A stretch of 21,458 nucleotides of DNA, from contig BFEA01000154.1 in the NCBI GenBank assembly GCA_003427395.1, positions 411,142-432,599 of the forward strand, in the 5' to 3' direction. This DNA is from Chara braunii (taxonomy: Eukaryota; Streptophyta; Charophyceae; Charales; Characeae). A program made the translations under genes and the position numbers. The notes under the pieces were generated by a model. It saw only the letters and a list, made by a program, of their open reading frames with translations, was not told the DNA's origin and made no database searches. Positions 1 through 9,025 of the stretch are shown here, in pieces; positions within the stretch are counted from its first letter, which is position 1, and each line of letters begins with the position of its first letter.

Positions 1-2180
1 GTCTGGTCTCTTTCGCTCTATTGCGTAAGTTTGTTACAAAATGTTTTCTCTTCCTTTCCCTCTTCTCCTGGTTGGCCTTCTTAGATGGAATGTTGGTGGC
101 ATTGAGGTTCAGGGTATTTGGTCTGCAACCACCACACTCTAGTAATTGTTAGTTGCTGATGCAGTCGGCAAAACATGCAGTAATTGGCTCACACTGTGAT
201 CTGCATAGCACCAATCCCTGAACGAGCCCACAACAAGGGCTCTCACTAGCTGTTCGCTTTAAATCATTTAGATTGTGGCTAGCCCTTCCTAAACAGGTGG
301 TAACTTGTACGGGGACTGGGTCTTTTTGGATCAGATGACGGGGGACCAGAGGAGGCGGCCACGGATCGAGCTTGACGCTGACCCAGTAATGATCTGTTCT
401 CATAATGGTGTATGGCCACACTCAGAACAACGGGTGTGCACGAGCGTCATCGAGTATTGCACCACCCGGATTAAACGTAGAAGGGTACTTTTGAGATTTT
501 GAGTAGACCAGTACTGGGCTCCTTCGCGCATAGTAGTACTGTCCAAAGCACTTTGTTTTAGGCAGCCCACACACAAATCAGTCACTCTGAGTGCATTTGC
601 CTTAATTGTAAGATCTGTTCGCATTCTTTATACCTTGCAAGCCTCGCTTTTGATCACTCTTGTTAAGGTAGCTCAGGGCACTTGACCTGACCAAGCTCGG
701 TTCATTAAGTTAGATTGCAAGGTTACTCTGTACTCAACGCTATAACCCCGAACGTGAGTTTATTCTCGCTTGAAGGCTGCATACGTATGCTTTAGTTGTA
801 ACCTATCCGCACGTGAAGTACGATTTACGCTTAACTCAAGACGAGACCCTGAGCACATTGTATGAACCTCGCCTGTACTCGACACAACCTGGTGTCAAAC
901 ACAACTGATGTTCATATGCAGTACAGGTGGGGTGTTAGATGCTAACCCCGTTCAAGCTAAGGGGAGGGTTCGGTCCGATGGGTTTTCGTTAGTTCACAAC
1001 CCTGGGGATCTTGGATGCAACCCCTGCTAGCTCATGGCATAAGGGTTCAGCTGTAGCGCTTTCCCCAACTCATCTATAGCACTGGAGGCCTGCTGTGCAA
1101 CGTCTCATTTTGCTCACCGCCATGGAATATAGAGGAGTTAACATACGTATTTGTATGCTAGACAGGGCAAGATCTTTTAATCACCATCAATCAAGAACTT
1201 AGCAAGAAAGTAAGCAACTCTTCTCAGTACCTTTTTTTCGCCCATCAACCAAATAGGACGTACAACAAGCGAGCATTATCCCACCAAGATCTCAGATCAC
1301 ATCGCCAAAACAAAGCCCTTATTTGCTCCGTTCATGGGCAGCAACAATACTTGGTTAGTCATATCAGGGCTGGTCCCGACCCTACTTCATGCCAGCGAAA
1401 AGACGAGTAGTTATGGCCAAGGACTTCAGTGCCAGCAACCTATCAGCCGAGGCTTGCCCGTTTGTGCCCAATATAATGATTGAGTAATAATAAAAGAAAA
1501 AAAAGGAAAAGGAAAAGGAAGACAATATTCAGGAGGAAGGACTCAGACCTTTGTAGTGATAACTCATTTATTAATCCTCTTGTTACCTATCGATTATCAC
1601 TCCAAGAGATAAACCCTGCTAATCATGTTTAACACGCGTGAGAATCAGGCTCTTGACCACTCTAACTCGCCAAGACCAGACACGAAGATGCCTGGCCATG
1701 AGCTTCTGATGAAAACAGGACGGGAAACGGAAGAAGCAGCCATTATTATTATCTCAAAAAGTGCTTCAAGAGGATCAGTTACGAGTCCAAATATATTTCA
1801 AAGGTGGACTGCGTTGTGATGCACTACTCTCCGTACATTCAGAAGCTCCACTCTTACTCACGGTTCAACAAGCGACTGCTACTCGCACATGGCGAATAGC
1901 ACACCCTACTGAGCCTCGTGACGGAAGTGACCACTTCCATAAAAATGACAACTCTGATTAGCTAACTTTAAGAGATGCTCATGAGAGTCTCGTCCTCACC
2001 CAATCCCGTGGACTCACACTTACGGTACCTTGCCTTTATAACCAACACTTACCTCAACCCTCCGTTGAACTAGTACTTCGTTTACGCCGTTACAATTCTC
2101 TTATGCAGATTGAATACATGAAGCAGTTAGTGCCGACCCACGATCAATACCGATGACCCCATCAATTAACTCATATCACC
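1..2180. other. No recognisable gene; short purine tract
   Basis: Stop codons are frequent in all frames and the short open stretches have no recognisable motif. The only composition feature is a purine tract at about 1492-1521 built of AAAAGG-like units. Nothing resembling a tRNA, rRNA or transposon end was seen. The region may be decayed repeat DNA, but that is inference. Confidence 0.6.
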
Positions 2181-2192
2181 GACCGAAGGCAC

Positions 2193-2717
2193 TTGGCTCA
2201 ACCTCGCGGGAGAGCATCTCTGTCGTTCGTACTTCATACAGATGTTTGCTCTCCCCGCCTTCACCAATCACCACCGCAAGGATTGCACGCGAAGTCCCAC
2301 GTCAAGAAAGGGGGTAAGGTTATTATCACACACGTGCACCAGAGATGTCAACAAGATACACTTACTCTCGCTCCCTTAGGAAAAGAAGATGTCACGTCCA
2401 TTCACTACGCATTAAGGAATGTAAATAGCATGATCCTGTGGCCAGCGGATCACTCACACAGAAGCTACAAAAAACCAACCCAAACATTATCAACCGCGAA
2501 CCTCGCACACAGCCCGTACGCAACTCCTGGCATCCAAGACTACGACTCCCTTCTTTTACCAATCATGGACGGTGAGATCGAACCAATCGGGCTATCGAGG
2601 GTGAACGAGTTGATCTCGCAGTACAGACCCGCACGTCTCACTTGTCTCACGCTAGCTAATCCACTAAAAATGTTTGACGCAGTGAGCGAGCTCAGGCTCA
2701 TGAAAAGGTTCCCGTAA
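2193..2717 (+). CDS. Unassigned open frame, doubtful coding
   Basis: This frame is open for 174 codons, the longest in the left part of the window not explained by another feature. It opens at a TTG, and its first ATG is codon 80 (position 2430), so as a start-to-stop gene it would be only about 95 codons. I recognise no domain, signal peptide, membrane segment or repeat. Cysteines and histidines are scattered without a zinc-finger spacing. No promoter-like sequence or splice context decides the matter. It could be an internal exon, a relic of an old element, or chance. I favour chance or relic. Confidence 0.15.
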   Translation: MAQPRGRASLSFVLHTDVCSPRLHQSPPQGLHAKSHVKKGGKVIITHVHQRCQQDTLTLAPLGKEDVTSIHYALRNVNSMILWPADHSHRSYKKPTQTLSTANLAHSPYATPGIQDYDSLLLPIMDGEIEPIGLSRVNELISQYRPARLTCLTLANPLKMFDAVSELRLMKRFP

Positions 2718-5020
2718 GGAAAGTCAAAGATCATCCGTCAGATGCAGATAGTGCCGACCGAAATCAAAGTATGGCTCAACCCACTCGTCTCCTCTGCCTG
2801 CGATCCTGCACCGAGCTGACTTCCTCACCAGTACACGTGCATTGGAGCGCTCTCTTACAGAGGTCGGGCTGACAGACATGCTAGGAGGGCTGCGAGAAAG
2901 TTGATGACGTCCCCCACACTGGGCAGCGCTCGTCTACACTCCTGCCTCCCTCACGTGTACACTGCTCTATCTCTCTCCCTCGCCGTCCCCTTCTTTCTCT
3001 GTCGGAAACCAGCCTTATCGCATTTCTGTTGACGTCAGCCACCACATGATCATTCCTGCGCCGACCTTCTGTCCATTCACTAATCACAAGGGAACTGAGT
3101 AGCGCGTGTGCAAAGCCTCTCCTGACCGTTCACTCTGATGGCTGGCAGCTGCAGCAGTCCACGTACGAACAAGCGATTGTTCGATCTGTGACCGGGGCAG
3201 GGAAGGGGATCATAGTTGACGTGCAGCACACAGATCAAGTAAACGGGCTCTACCATGCCCCACATATTAACCTCTCTTCTAGTAGCCACTGCTCACGCAG
3301 CTCCGACGGGGTCTCTTCCCGCTCGTTCTCGATCGTCACTAACGCAGGCGCCCGTTATCTGTAACTGCCAGGTACCCTTAGTCCCGTCTTCGTCGGGAAT
3401 TAGCCTCTGGGCCACTCTCCACAGGCTCAACCGGCGGGTGGTCCCTCCGCCATTGGTCCATCCCGTGCCAGGACCGGGTCTCCGCGTTCAGGTTGTTCGC
3501 CTCACTCTCAGCCTCCGAGTCGCGGTCCAGGTGCCTCTTCTCCTGCTCTACCCTGTCCGTCGAAGTCTTCGCTTCCAGGTAAGAAACGGTCACTTTCACT
3601 TCATCTGTGACGCCGACTCTCCTGCATCTTCTCTCAACCCGGTCTTTAGCCTCCGTATTGGCCGCGTGTAGTCCCTGATCTGCTCTCATTTCCTTTTCCT
3701 TCCCCCCTTTTTATCTTTAGCCTTACCTCCTGTCTGCAATGACTGTAGTCCAAGATGGTGGTCACTGTCGGCCCATCTCCAGACATCCGCTCCCACCTCC
3801 AGAGGAACTGGAGGCATCTTGGCCTATAGCCCTATAGCCTGTTGCTGTGCACCATGGTGAAAACCCCTCTGATGAAGAGCGCACTTTACCAGGCCCATGA
3901 CTTCCGAAACAACTTGGGCTTAACACTCCACACTCTCACGCAGACGGACTGCCTCACGTCTGCCCTGCTTGTTTAGAACAGCCCAAGCCCGGCCATAGGC
4001 GTACGTGCATGCAAACTACCTATCACTGGCTCATCCCAGACCACTTGCATCAGCGCAGCGAGGCCTCTCGTGCTCAATTGTTCGCCAATAGCCGGTAGAG
4101 CCTCTCTCGCCTCTTATAAGGTTTCCTGTACCGCGATCCCAATGTTCTAAACGGGGACTTGTATGGCTTCCAAAATTCTGCATTTAACAGCACCCGCAGA
4201 GCCTCGCCTGTCACCCTGTCCTTGGCGTGAAGCGTTCACAGATTCGACGCGGTGGTCCCATAATGGGATACCAACGGGCACCCTTTTCTTTTCAAAGCGC
4301 GTTGTTGGATTATCCCGAATGGGTACCCGTGTCTGATGGCAAGGATGGGGCTTATGACTTCTCACAGGAGGTGATGAGTCCCCTACCGATGCGGCCGCGG
4401 GTGCTCCTATTTTTGGGGCCCTCACATGGGCAGTACCTTACCGGTCGAGTTCACGAAAACTAAAGCGAAAGGTCAGGCAGCCCACACCACCCTTTTCGAC
4501 TTTCGATTCAAACCCAGACTGTTCATCTTTCCCCCGCGACGTGACTAAACGAAGAACTTAGAATTCGAACAGGCCGAAGATAAAATAAAACTAATAAAAG
4601 AAGGGGAAGTAAAATAAGAGGAAAACCTCAGCATCCCCCCCCTTTTCCAACTATGGAATCGTCTGATTCGGCACTTGGGGGTAGAGGTCCGAGATCGGAT
4701 ACAAATGCAAAGTGTAGACTTCTCTTTTTCGTTTTCCCCTCTTCTTTTTATTTCTTTTCTCTTTCCCTTTGCACCTAGCTCAAACACAACCGTTGGGGCC
4801 CGGTGTGGCTGAGTAGCCCATGCTATCCTTTTACCGTCACGTCCCCTGGGGAACCCATCGTTCACTTCAACCACAAGTCAGTCTGCTATATGGCAGGACG
4901 CCGAGCCTGCGTGGTCCTGGAAGGCCCAGCAGCAAAGCCTGGTATTCCGCATGACCTCGTGGACTGATTTCTGGTACACAGCGAAAGTAAGTGAGTGGAC
5001 GCCTGGCACGCAACGGGGGC
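2718..5020. other. No recognisable gene; low-complexity tracts
   Basis: Short open stretches on both strands (for example around 3255-3689 and 4545-4874) are rich in Arg, Ser, Pro or Lys because of base composition and overlap one another. None has a domain I can name. Purine-rich runs lie at about 4574-4625, a run of eight C at 4635-4642, and a pyrimidine tract at about 4720-4770. Nothing else is supported. Confidence 0.55.
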
Positions 5021-5600
5021 AATCTGCGCGATTCCCAAAGAAAATGGGCGAACGAAGGATCGTTTCGGGGGTTTGTGGACCGGGCGAGCCCGATGGAGAC
5101 GTTAGTTTTGGATGTACGTTAGTAGATTAAAAATTAACGGAGGAAAGCATGGCGCAGAGGGGTCAGGGAAAGCCAGACAGGATCGAAGAGGGGATTGATT
5201 ATCTTGCTCGATTCTTCACAGAATCGGGCGAAGTAAGGTGTAAGATTGGGGTTTGAATGATGGGCGACCTTGTTTCTGAGGTCGGATTTGTGAGAGAGTT
5301 AGTAGGTTAGGAGATTAGTAGAGGGAGTAGTAAGAGGAAAGGTCGGGAGTGGCGATGACGGAGAACAGAAGGGTGAATATCGTACCCGATTCTTCTCAGA
5401 ACCGGGCAAACTGAGATGTTGCACGGAGCTTCGGGGGCATTATGAGTCGTTTTGTTGGGTCAGGTTTACTAAATAGGTGTTAGTCTAGGTTGTATGTCAG
5501 ATGGGGGCTGTGCGCAGGAACGGAAGGATAGTTCGTAAATAGTAATGAATACTTTCGCGTTTTGGTGGGAGATTCATTTCGGATCTACTGGTCGTAACGA
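5021..5600. repeat. Diverged ~170-180 bp tandem repeat, about four units
   Basis: A landmark resembling ATCTTGCTCGATTCTT recurs at about 5021, 5201, 5379 and (weakly) 5549, so the units are about 180, 178 and 170 bp long. Further similarity follows each landmark, such as GGGCGAA or GGGCAAA and then a G-rich stretch with TTAGTAG-like words. Unit 2 contains a 10-bp hairpin (5206-5229, stem GCTCGATTCT, loop TCAC). Unit 3 contains its counterpart (5385-5406, loop TCTC), with one wobble turned into a C-G pair and one mismatch. The unit length is near nucleosome spacing, but the units are too diverged to call a satellite. A weak fifth echo of unit 4 occurs near 5850-5875. Confidence 0.45.
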
Positions 5601-7240
5601 AGGAGGGCAGCGAGGTTGGAGACTTACCTGTTGGCCCGGATGTTGCTCAGGGATGCGTTCGACTGCGTTTTCTCTCTCTCCCCCTACTGCATACGTGCTG
5701 GCCGATCTAGTAGGGGAACTGCAATTGTCGCGTCATTCGGATGTGTACGAACGTAGTCGAAATGATGACCACTTACGTTCGTGGGCGAGGAGTAAAGAGG
5801 CGCTGGAAGGAGGGAATAGGGTGTGCATAGTAGGAAGGGAGGGAGCCTACCCGTGCTTTGGCGGAAAATTCATTCCGTCCCTTTACTCAGCATGTGCGCA
5901 TTCAAGAGTGTTAGTTGCAGAAGATGGGCTCCCCTCGTAGGAAGCGAACTTGAAGCGAAGACTACGAGAAGTACGGCCAAGATAGAGAGGAAGGAAGTAG
6001 GAGGCGACGAGCGACTGGCGGCGGATAGTTGGCGGAGCAAACAGTACGAGAGGGAGAGTAATAACCAACGGCTTACCCGTGCGGGGTGTGAGCATCTGCG
6101 GGACACCCCGGCCACTCGTGAAGACAGGGGCAACAAATTGTGTCGGATTGTGCAGTTAGCTCGTGCCTGGCCGTTCACATGGCCGCTCAAGCTGGCCTGC
6201 GGGTTGGGAGCTTGCCTGGAAGGGGATAAATGGAGACAACAAATGATTGTTGTTGTTTGGTCAAGCGATTGATCAATGGGCCACTACTACTAAGGTGCTA
6301 CAAAGAGCTGTCGCGTTAGACTCGGGCTGTATTGCTCAACGTTACAGCGCTTCGCTACCCTGCCTTTGTAAGGGGTAACTGCGAGTCTTCGCTGCCGTGC
6401 GAAGCTGTCATAACCATTCTTGAATCGAGCATGCCTCCTTAGGCCGGGTAATTGCGGTCTGGCTAGGGGAGACAACACAGTGGCCTGAGAATAGTTTGCA
6501 AATGGAGTAAGTGATCGAGCTGGGATAAAAGAGAGTCATTGCAGCGGGTAGTGGGAGCCAACTGGGTGGTGGCGACAACCTGCGGGAGCAGGGGTCCTTA
6601 GGTGCCTGGAGACGGGTGCTGATGTCAACTGGTTGCTGGTATAGTCAGCTGGGATTCTGGGACAGGGCGCGATATTGGGGACTTACCTGCAGGCTGGTGT
6701 GTGCACGCGGGAACGAGCAACGAAGTAGTAGTGCACGCCCTCATCTACCGGTCGTGCGCTGCCTGCCCAGCCGACGACAATGGAGTAAAGTCAGTGGTGA
6801 GCTAGTAAGGGCAGCAGTTCGATTGGGGCGAGTCAAAGGGGCAGCGGGCTATAGCGAAGAAAACAAGGAAGAAAGGGGGGTGGAGTTACGGCTGTGAACC
6901 GGGAGGATTGCCAGAGAAGTTAAGGATAAGCGGTTTGACTTCAGCTTGACCAAGTTGTTGTGTGTTGGCCACCATTGTGGGGCCCTCAGGCGAGTCAAGA
7001 AAACCAAGGCCCTCTCGCGCGAGTCTGAATGCCCCTTTCTTGTATCTTGAGCGTCTGAGACCCCTCCTTCTGCCCTCCTTGCTCTAAGTCTAATCTTGTT
7101 TTGAGAGGAAGGGCGGCAGGCGGGATTGCAACGTGTAGGACCGCAGCAAGGCTCTGTGGGGAGTCAACCCACCGATTGCCGGAGCTCTGTCGGAACTCAG
7201 GAGGAGTTCTGGAGGCAGGGAACTGAAAGGTAACCTTTGC
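5601..7240. other. No recognisable gene
   Basis: Several open stretches of 60-150 codons exist on both strands (for example 5545-6272 plus and 5870-6190 minus). They overlap one another, are composition-driven and show no domain, so I do not call them genes. No clear repeat, RNA gene or transposon end was found. If the TTGACA at 9000-9005 is an LTR end, an LTR start could lie here (a TGTCAA occurs at 6623), but one hexamer is not evidence. Confidence 0.5.
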
Positions 7241-7248
7241 TTTCCCTC

Positions 7249-7254
7249 TATAAA
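7249..7254 (+). promoter_or_regulatory. TATA-like box upstream of the hairpin array
   Basis: TATAAA sits in the pyrimidine-rich context CCCTCTATAAACCCAAC, a good match to plant-type TATA boxes. It lies about 240 bp before the first hairpin, so a transcript starting about 30 bp downstream would include the whole array. An AATAAA follows at 7363-7368. TATAAA is common by chance, so this is only suggestive. Confidence 0.25.
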
Positions 7255-7491
7255 CCCAACTTATAACCCAAATCTGAGCTACCCTTGGTATGTTTTGATT
7301 GAGTATATTGTTTGTATCCCTACTTTGAGTTTCAGTTTGGCTTCAGGACATGACTCAGATTAAATAAAGGAAAGCATGTAAAATCAGTTTCAGTTTTGCT
7401 GATTGACTGAAAGTAGATTGTGAAAGAGAACTGGATCTGGGAAAGGCAGGATGGAGGGCTGAATTGCATGAGGTTTGACTGGGTCGTTAAG

Positions 7492-7526
7492 GCTGGGAGG
7501 TCCCCATAAGTTTGGGGAAGCCCAGC
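7492..7526 (+). repeat. Hairpin 1 (type A)
   Basis: Outer stem GCTGGG (7492-7497) pairs with CCCAGC (7521-7526). The internal loop is AGG on the left and AG on the right. Inner stem TCCCCA pairs with TGGGGA over six perfect pairs, and the loop TAAGTT is at 7507-7512. The inner stem is longer than in most copies. Confidence 0.85.
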
Positions 7527-7552
7527 GCTTTGTTTACTTTTGGTTTGTATGG

Positions 7553-7591
7553 AGCCTCAGGCCGCTCTATAAGTTTAGGTAGCCTGAAGCT
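7553..7591 (+). repeat. Hairpin 2 (type A)
   Basis: Outer stem AGCCTCAGGC (7553-7562) pairs with GCCTGAAGCT (7582-7591), nine of ten pairs with one C-A mismatch. Inner stem CTA pairs with TAG after a bulged T. The loop TAAGTT is at 7570-7575. Confidence 0.8.
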
Positions 7592-7597
7592 CTGGAG

Positions 7598-7632
7598 GCT
7601 GGGATGTCTTCATAAGTTTGGGGAGACCCAGT
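7598..7632 (+). repeat. Hairpin 3 (type A)
   Basis: Outer stem GCTGGG (7598-7603) pairs with CCCAGT (7627-7632), with one G-T wobble. Inner stem TCTTCA pairs with TGGGGA using two T-G wobbles. Compared with hairpin 1, two C have become T on the left arm only and pairing is kept by wobble. The loop TAAGTT is at 7613-7618. Confidence 0.85.
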
Positions 7633-7651
7633 GCTGTGAATTGCATGGAGG

Positions 7652-7684
7652 GTCAGGCCACTCTATAAGTTTAGGTGGCCTGAC
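7652..7684 (+). repeat. Hairpin 4 (type A, most perfect)
   Basis: Outer stem GTCAGGCCAC (7652-7661) is perfectly complementary to GTGGCCTGAC (7675-7684). After a bulged T, inner stem CTA pairs with TAG. The loop TAAGTT is at 7666-7671. This copy best shows the shared architecture. Confidence 0.9.
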
Positions 7685-7727
7685 TGCCCTGACTTGTGAA
7701 GGGTTTGATTGCGCTTGATTTTCAGGG

Positions 7728-7762
7728 ACTCAGGGCGCTCAATAAGTTTTGGTGCCTTGAGT
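7728..7762 (+). repeat. Hairpin 5 (type A)
   Basis: An eleven-pair outer stem, ACTCAGGGCGC (7728-7738) with GTGCCTTGAGT (7752-7762), includes two G-T wobbles and no mismatch. The inner stem is CAA with TTG, a compensatory change at the middle pair relative to CTA/TAG. The loop TAAGTT is at 7743-7748. Confidence 0.9.
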
Positions 7763-7811
7763 TGCCTTGTTTTCTTTGGGTTTTCTCAGTTTTTTTGGTT
7801 TTTGAATGGGG

Positions 7812-7848
7812 AGGCTGAGCTGTTCTATAAGTTTAGGTGGCTCAGTCT
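7812..7848 (+). repeat. Hairpin 6 (type A)
   Basis: A twelve-pair outer stem, AGGCTGAGCTGT (7812-7823) with GTGGCTCAGTCT (7837-7848), contains four G-T wobbles and no mismatch. A bulged T is followed by CTA/TAG. The loop TAAGTT is at 7828-7833. Confidence 0.88.
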
Positions 7849-7884
7849 CTTCCTGCATTTATTTGAGAAAGGGAACTTGGCAAA

Positions 7885-7921
7885 GGGGCAGACTGTTCTG
7901 TAAGTTCAGGTGGCCCAGCCC
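7885..7921 (+). repeat. Hairpin 7 (type A, degraded outer stem)
   Basis: Inner stem CTG with CAG shows the closing A-T pair of earlier copies changed to G-C. The loop TAAGTT is at 7901-7906. The outer stem has eight pairs of twelve, with four internal mismatches, but GGG/CCC pairing at its foot remains. The spacer after it resembles the one after hairpin 8 (GCACATG words), which indicates a local duplication. Confidence 0.65.
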
Positions 7922-7965
7922 AATGCCACGCACATGATGGTTTAGAGAGAAAGGAATCAGGTGGA

Positions 7966-8002
7966 GAGGCGGACCCTTCTGTAAGTTCAGGGGGTTTGAC
8001 TC
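7966..8002 (+). repeat. Hairpin 8 (type A)
   Basis: Outer stem GAGGCGGACCCT (7966-7977) pairs with GGGGTTTGACTC (7991-8002), eleven of twelve pairs including three wobbles. After a bulged T, CTG pairs with CAG. The loop TAAGTT is at 7982-7987. Confidence 0.85.
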
Positions 8003-8075
8003 AAAGCCTCGCACATGCTGGAACCCAAGGTTATAATTTGGCTAGACCTTATTACTACTCTATTTAAGAACAGGC

Positions 8076-8115
8076 TAGCCAGGCACGGGTTCCATAAGAT
8101 TGGACGGCCTGGCTA
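8076..8115 (+). repeat. Hairpin 9 (type B)
   Basis: Outer stem TAGCCAGGC (8076-8084) pairs perfectly with GCCTGGCTA (8107-8115). Inner stem TCCA pairs with TGGA. The loop is TAAGAT (8095-8100). The left internal loop is larger than in type A. Confidence 0.85.
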
Positions 8116-8174
8116 TAGCTTATCGTAAGTTGAAGAGAGTATAACTAAGAGTAAAACTGAAGGTAACTTGGGCC

Positions 8175-8209
8175 GGCTGAGCATTGTTTCTAAGATGAAT
8201 GGCTCAGTC
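8175..8209 (+). repeat. Hairpin 10 (type C)
   Basis: Outer stem GGCTGAGC (8175-8182) pairs with GCTCAGTC (8202-8209), eight pairs with one wobble. Inner stem TTC pairs with GAA, so all three inner pairs differ from the CTA/TAG copies yet still pair. The loop TAAGAT is at 8191-8196. Confidence 0.85.
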
Positions 8210-8276
8210 CTATGCCCACCTTGAAGATAAAAGTTCAGAGAGATATATACAATTGGGATATTAAGCAGTTCAGGGC

Positions 8277-8311
8277 GACTGAGCATTGTTTCTAAGATGA
8301 ATGGCTTAGTC
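8277..8311 (+). repeat. Hairpin 11 (type C)
   Basis: Outer stem GACTGAGC (8277-8284) pairs with GCTTAGTC (8304-8311), eight pairs with one G-T wobble. Inner stem is TTC/GAA and the loop TAAGAT is at 8293-8298. Arms and downstream spacer are close to hairpin 10, so the two are a recent tandem pair. Confidence 0.85.
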
Positions 8312-8370
8312 ATGTGCCCAAAAGAAGAGAAAAGTAGTTGTGCAACCTGTTCGTGTATACTTGATGGTTG

Positions 8371-8406
8371 AGTCAGGCATGTTCCATAAGATTGGATGGC
8401 CTGACT
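8371..8406 (+). repeat. Hairpin 12 (type B)
   Basis: Outer stem AGTCAGGC (8371-8378) pairs perfectly with GCCTGACT (8399-8406). Inner stem is TCCA/TGGA and the loop TAAGAT is at 8387-8392. It is close to hairpin 9 in the inner part but has a different outer stem foot. Confidence 0.88.
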
Positions 8407-8704
8407 TTACACCTTATGTAAGCGGGGTATAAAGGGTTAAATCATTGAAGGATTATGAACTATTGTCTGCTAAGTTGACTTGGGGATGGCGAGAGTACTT
8501 ACGTTTGTGGTTTGGCCTGCATGTGACTGAGTGAGGCTACTACTTGGTCTGGGTTTCAGTTTGACAGGTAGTTGCTTTAGAGGCTCGCCACGTGCTAGGA
8601 GTTAGTTTTGATTCCTGCATTTTATGAGCTAAGTTTTTTTACTTAGATCAATTCTTGCATTTTGTGCGATTTTTTATTATACTTGGCTTTGTATAAATTT
8701 TGGT

Positions 8705-9005
8705 AAGCTATTTCTTTTACGGGAAGCGTTGCCGAAATTTCTGCAAACCAAGTTGTTAGTCAAACTTTGAGAACTTTCTAAAGTTTATATATGACTTAGT
8801 AAAAAACTGGAAAGTCTCATTTTCTAAAGGGATTGCTCCCCAAATTTTTGCTAAATTAGGAAGTTAGACAAAATTGGACCTTGGAAAGTCAAAGAGTATT
8901 TTTGGTTTCATATCTCGGCTGATATAAATTATGAAAAGGCGTTTTTTCTGTGGGAAGCGGTACCAAAATTTTCTTAGTTTAAAGGAGATAGATTATATTT
9001 TGACA
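8705..9005. repeat. A/T-rich three-copy repeat, ~115 bp units
   Basis: A GGGAAGC-like word followed by an AAATTTCTGC-like stretch recurs at 8721, 8829 and 8952. After each copy comes a TTAGNCAAA- or TAGATTATA-like word. The units are about 108 and 123 bp apart and strongly diverged. The third unit runs into TTGACA at 9000-9005. Units may once have been identical; no coding potential is visible. Confidence 0.45.
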
Positions 9006-9025
9006 GGTGGCGATTCTGGCGATCC
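9006..9025 (+). other. Candidate tRNA primer-binding site next to a possible LTR end
   Basis: TTGACA ends at 9005. Two bases later TGGCGATTC starts at 9008, the usual layout of an LTR ending in CA followed by a primer-binding site that begins with TGG. From memory, many plant LTR elements use a tRNA-Arg-type site starting TGGCGACTC, which matches at eight of nine positions. The match fails further on. A short hairpin GGTGG/CCACC also spans this spot, an alternative explanation. Confidence 0.2.

Larger units (their letters stand above)
7492..8406 (+). repeat. Array of twelve hairpins with conserved TAAG(T/A)T hexaloop and covarying stems
   Basis: Twelve inverted repeats of 33-40 bp occur in one orientation within 915 bp. 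Each has an outer stem, a small asymmetric internal loop or one-base bulge, an inner stem of 3-6 bp, and a six-base loop reading TAAGTT (copies 1-8) or TAAGAT (copies 9-12). The innermost closing pair is A-T, G-C or C-G in different copies, and the next pair is T-A, C-G or A-T. The outer stem changes between GCTGGG, TCAGGC, GGCTGAGC and GAGGCGGACCC types, with the partner strand changing to match and G-T wobbles elsewhere. Starts are 45-110 bp apart and the spacers widen downstream. Spacers are only partly similar, so the hairpin is the conserved unit. The loop orientation suggests plus-strand RNA if it acts as RNA. I know of no named family with this structure. It could be an RNA protein-binding array, a leader or LTR structure, or a DNA cruciform array. 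Confidence 0.85.

Noticed and set aside
2130-2780. Imperfect direct repeat (GACCGAA...TGGCTCAACC at 2181 and 2756) flanking the 2193-2717 frame
   Set aside because: Only about 17 matching bases with gaps over 575 bp; not enough to argue for an element with terminal repeats.
3255-3689. Opposing open frames of 138 and 103 codons
   Set aside because: They overlap in antisense and have biased Arg/Leu/Pro or Arg/Glu content explained by base composition, with no domain.
5545-6272. Open plus-strand stretches of 131 and 149 codons and antisense partners
   Set aside because: Overlapping frames without domains; the first starts inside the diverged tandem repeat.
7512-7903. Repeated peptide SGRSISLG in two open plus-strand stretches
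   Set aside because: It is the translation of the conserved hairpin loop and arm. The frame is not kept between copies, so the repeat is at nucleic-acid level.
7492-8406. Hairpin array as a CRISPR array
   Set aside because: Unit spacing is irregular (45-110 bp), the units vary in sequence, spacers are related to one another, and the genome context is eukaryotic.
8461-8480. Thirteenth hairpin around a TAAGTT at 8471
   Set aside because: Only one closing C-G pair forms; the next positions mismatch and no outer stem exists.
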